Of a DNA stretch of 64,000 bases, positions 62,094 to 64,000 are shown one piece after another. Under the pieces are notes generated by a model that saw only the letters and a list, made by a program, of their open reading frames with translations, did no database searches and was not told where the DNA came from. This DNA is from Vespula vulgaris (taxonomy: Eukaryota; Arthropoda; Insecta; Hymenoptera; Vespidae). The stretch spans positions 3,194,501 through 3,258,500 of the forward strand of contig NC_066600.1 in assembly GCF_905475345.1 (NCBI RefSeq), given 5' to 3'. The translations under genes were made by a program, and so were the position numbers. How positions within the stretch are numbered: position 1 is the first letter of the stretch; each line of letters begins with the position of its first letter.

Positions 62094-62400
62094 GCAGGAG
62101 GGTTGGCGAAAGAGTAAAGAGGGCTCGCACGCCCGGTTACAAGACGAAATAAATACGATATTATGCAAACGGGCGCGGCTGATCGCGCTAGGCAAAGCCT
62201 ACGGAATCTCAGGAATCCCGAATAAATTGACACTAAACGTGGAAGGGTCTCCGAGCATGGTGTTCTCTATCGTACAACGTCTGCATGGGACGAGGACGAA
62301 AACGTATTTGTATGTATGCTATTGGATACCGCCGCAACACGCCGTATACCAATATCACCTAACTAGCTATTTCGTTTATACGCCTTCTGGATTAGGGTAA
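62092..62400 (+). other. unassigned open stretch of complex sequence
   Basis: After a GA run, the frame LQEGWRKSKEGSHARL and onward stays open for about 100 codons of mixed composition, up to TAA. That stop overlaps a donor-like GG|GTAAGA at 62397. No acceptor, start context or family match is apparent, so it is more likely non-coding. Confidence 0.15.
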
Positions 62401-62973
62401 GAGAACACGGAGGAAGATCGAGATCGAAGTTTCTATAGCTTTTATAGGACGCAGGAGTAAAGTCTTTTTCAAAAAGAACGATCAATTTTTCCTTCATCGT
62501 CCTTCGTCGTTCTACAAATCTGATTATTGAGTTTTTAAATCGAAGAAATGGAACAAAGAGAAAAGGAATATAAGAAATTATTAATATCGAATAGATCAAC
62601 GTGAAATTCGAGTTCGAAAATATGTTCGAAGAGATTAAAGTAAATTTTCAGAAAAGACGTCCACGTGACCCATATTAGAATCTATCGTGTGTATCGTAGA
62701 AACGTGACGATCGTAGAGACTGAAACTTACGAGAAACACGTTTGCTTTGGAAACAAGCGTACGATTGTACGTACAAGCCGCTCCAAACGATTCTAATCCT
62801 GCTGGCTGTTATCCTGGTAAACGTCGAAGCTCCGACTCGACAGTAAAGCCTCCAACGAAACGACCCTTCGCACGGAACGTACCCTTGTTACCGATACCGG
62901 TAACGACGGCCCGATCGGTCCCGCGTACTCGTTGCAGGACTCCCACGCTTCCTAAAATTCGAGTGTAGGAGAA

Positions 62974-63009
<36 letters not shown>

Positions 63010-64000
63010 TGTGTATGCGTGAGAAAGAGAGAAATTTATAACTTGTCGAGAGTCACGTGGCGAATACGACTCGGTCCAATAGAAACAGGACTCTATATGA
63101 TACCTAATGAAGGACATATAATCTATACCTTGAAACTAAGTTAACGAATTTAATATCTAAAAAAATAGCTTGTCAAACGTTTCCCTTAATCTCAGTCCTC
63201 GTAAAGAAACGCGTGTATCAAAGTTGCGTATAATCGTCTACGATACTTAAAGATAAAGTCCATCTAATTTTCCCATTGTACGTATTCGTTAGATACCCGA
63301 TAGCATTCGTCCTTGTTGTCGATCGAGAAAAGAGAAAATCGAGCGGCACGAGTGAATCGGCCGGCCCGTAGGAGAAGATTATACGGTTTAAATGGATAAT
63401 TAAATAGGAACGGAACTGACTGAAAGACTGACTGGGGATGATTGCCGGGTAGCGGTGCGAGCATGAGCGTGGAATTGCCGCCCGAGGGCCCTTCAGGAAA
63501 GGAGGAGGAGGTTTCACCATTACGCCCAGCTCCGTATCTAAACTACGACGGAAACGTTATAATTATCCCGATTCCCACAAGTCACGAGGCGCGGCTCTGT
63601 ACCGATTGACAGCTCAGCTAAAAGTCGGACGGGAGGAAGGAAGCCGTGTTCGTCTCTCATTAGCGAACTCGGAAAACTTTCTGCTTCCTTCGAAGAGTTA
63701 CCTTCGTCCTTGTCGAAATCGATTCCGAAACGAGCAAACTGTTCGAAACCTTGGGGCTATCTTATTATCCATATCCATTCGGATCGATAATACGAAGAAA
63801 AAAAAAAGAAATTAAATGTGAAAGAGACATGACGTTTTAAGTCTATCCCAATGTTTCTGACTTTTCTCTCGGTATCTCTCATTTTTTATTTTCTTGTTTT
63901 ATCGTTTGTTACATTATTATCATATCAATGAATTTTTTTCTTTGATAAAACTGATTATGTATAGAAGTGGGTATATATGGAATATAGAATAAGATATATA

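Larger units (their letters stand above)
16264..64000 (+). other. hth: hth intron downstream of the homeodomain exon (5' part, at least 47.7 kb)
   Basis: Conserved coding for the TALE loop and helices 2-3 was searched for by eye in all frames and not found, so the intron appears to run off the window. It contains microsatellites, a probable recursive splice site near 50.98 kb, a probable MITE near 59.4 kb and scattered blocks of complex unique sequence that may hold enhancers. Confidence 0.8.
59780..64000. other. intronic unique sequence to the window end
   Basis: Complex DNA with the listed TA, GGTA/GATA and GA repeats. The homeodomain helix 2-3 exons of hth are not visible here. Confidence 0.5.

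Noticed and set aside
16264..64000. Next hth exons (TALE loop, helices 2-3, C-terminal tail)
   Set aside because: Searched by eye for the HPYPSE and NNWFINARRR coding patterns; no match on either strand.

Overview
This is eukaryotic, intron-dominated DNA, most likely from an insect and probably a hymenopteran (bee, wasp or ant). The evidence is one unmistakable coding exon of homothorax (hth), the insect Meis-class TALE homeobox gene, plus very frequent CpG, very dense GA/CT and trinucleotide microsatellites and little recognisable transposon sequence. The order-level assignment is inference from base composition and repeat style. No bacterial-type genes, operons, CRISPR arrays, rRNA or tRNA genes were seen.

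Layout: positions 1-16114 are the 3' part of a large intron on the + strand. Positions 16115-16263 are a 149-nt exon encoding the acidic linker, N-terminal arm and first helix of the Hth homeodomain. Positions 16264-64000 are the start of the next intron, at least 47.7 kb long. The exons for the TALE loop and helices 2-3 were not found and presumably lie beyond the window, as do the upstream exons for the Meis/HM domain. Almost every long open frame is a translated microsatellite (Ser/Leu/Phe from CT runs, Arg/Glu from GA runs) and is not annotated as a gene.

The most interesting signal is at about 50950-51035, 34.7 kb into the downstream intron. A pyrimidine tract and acceptor are fused directly to a perfect donor (ACAG|GTAAGT), and a second GTAAGT donor lies 47 nt downstream. 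This is the architecture of an insect recursive-splicing (ratchet) site with a short cryptic RS-exon, and would let the long intron be removed in steps.

The 3' part of the window (about 57.9-59.7 kb) is an AT-rich, microsatellite-poor block. It holds several perfect palindromes and a TTAA-flanked, non-autonomous, piggyBac-like element (59339-59599). Candidate regulatory clusters are a CRE plus Exd/Hth-type site near 56.6 kb, paired Exd/Hox-type sites near 48.4 kb and an inverted pair of E-boxes near 59.75 kb. The many GA/CT runs are potential GAGA-factor sites, which would suit a large developmental regulator, but this is inference.
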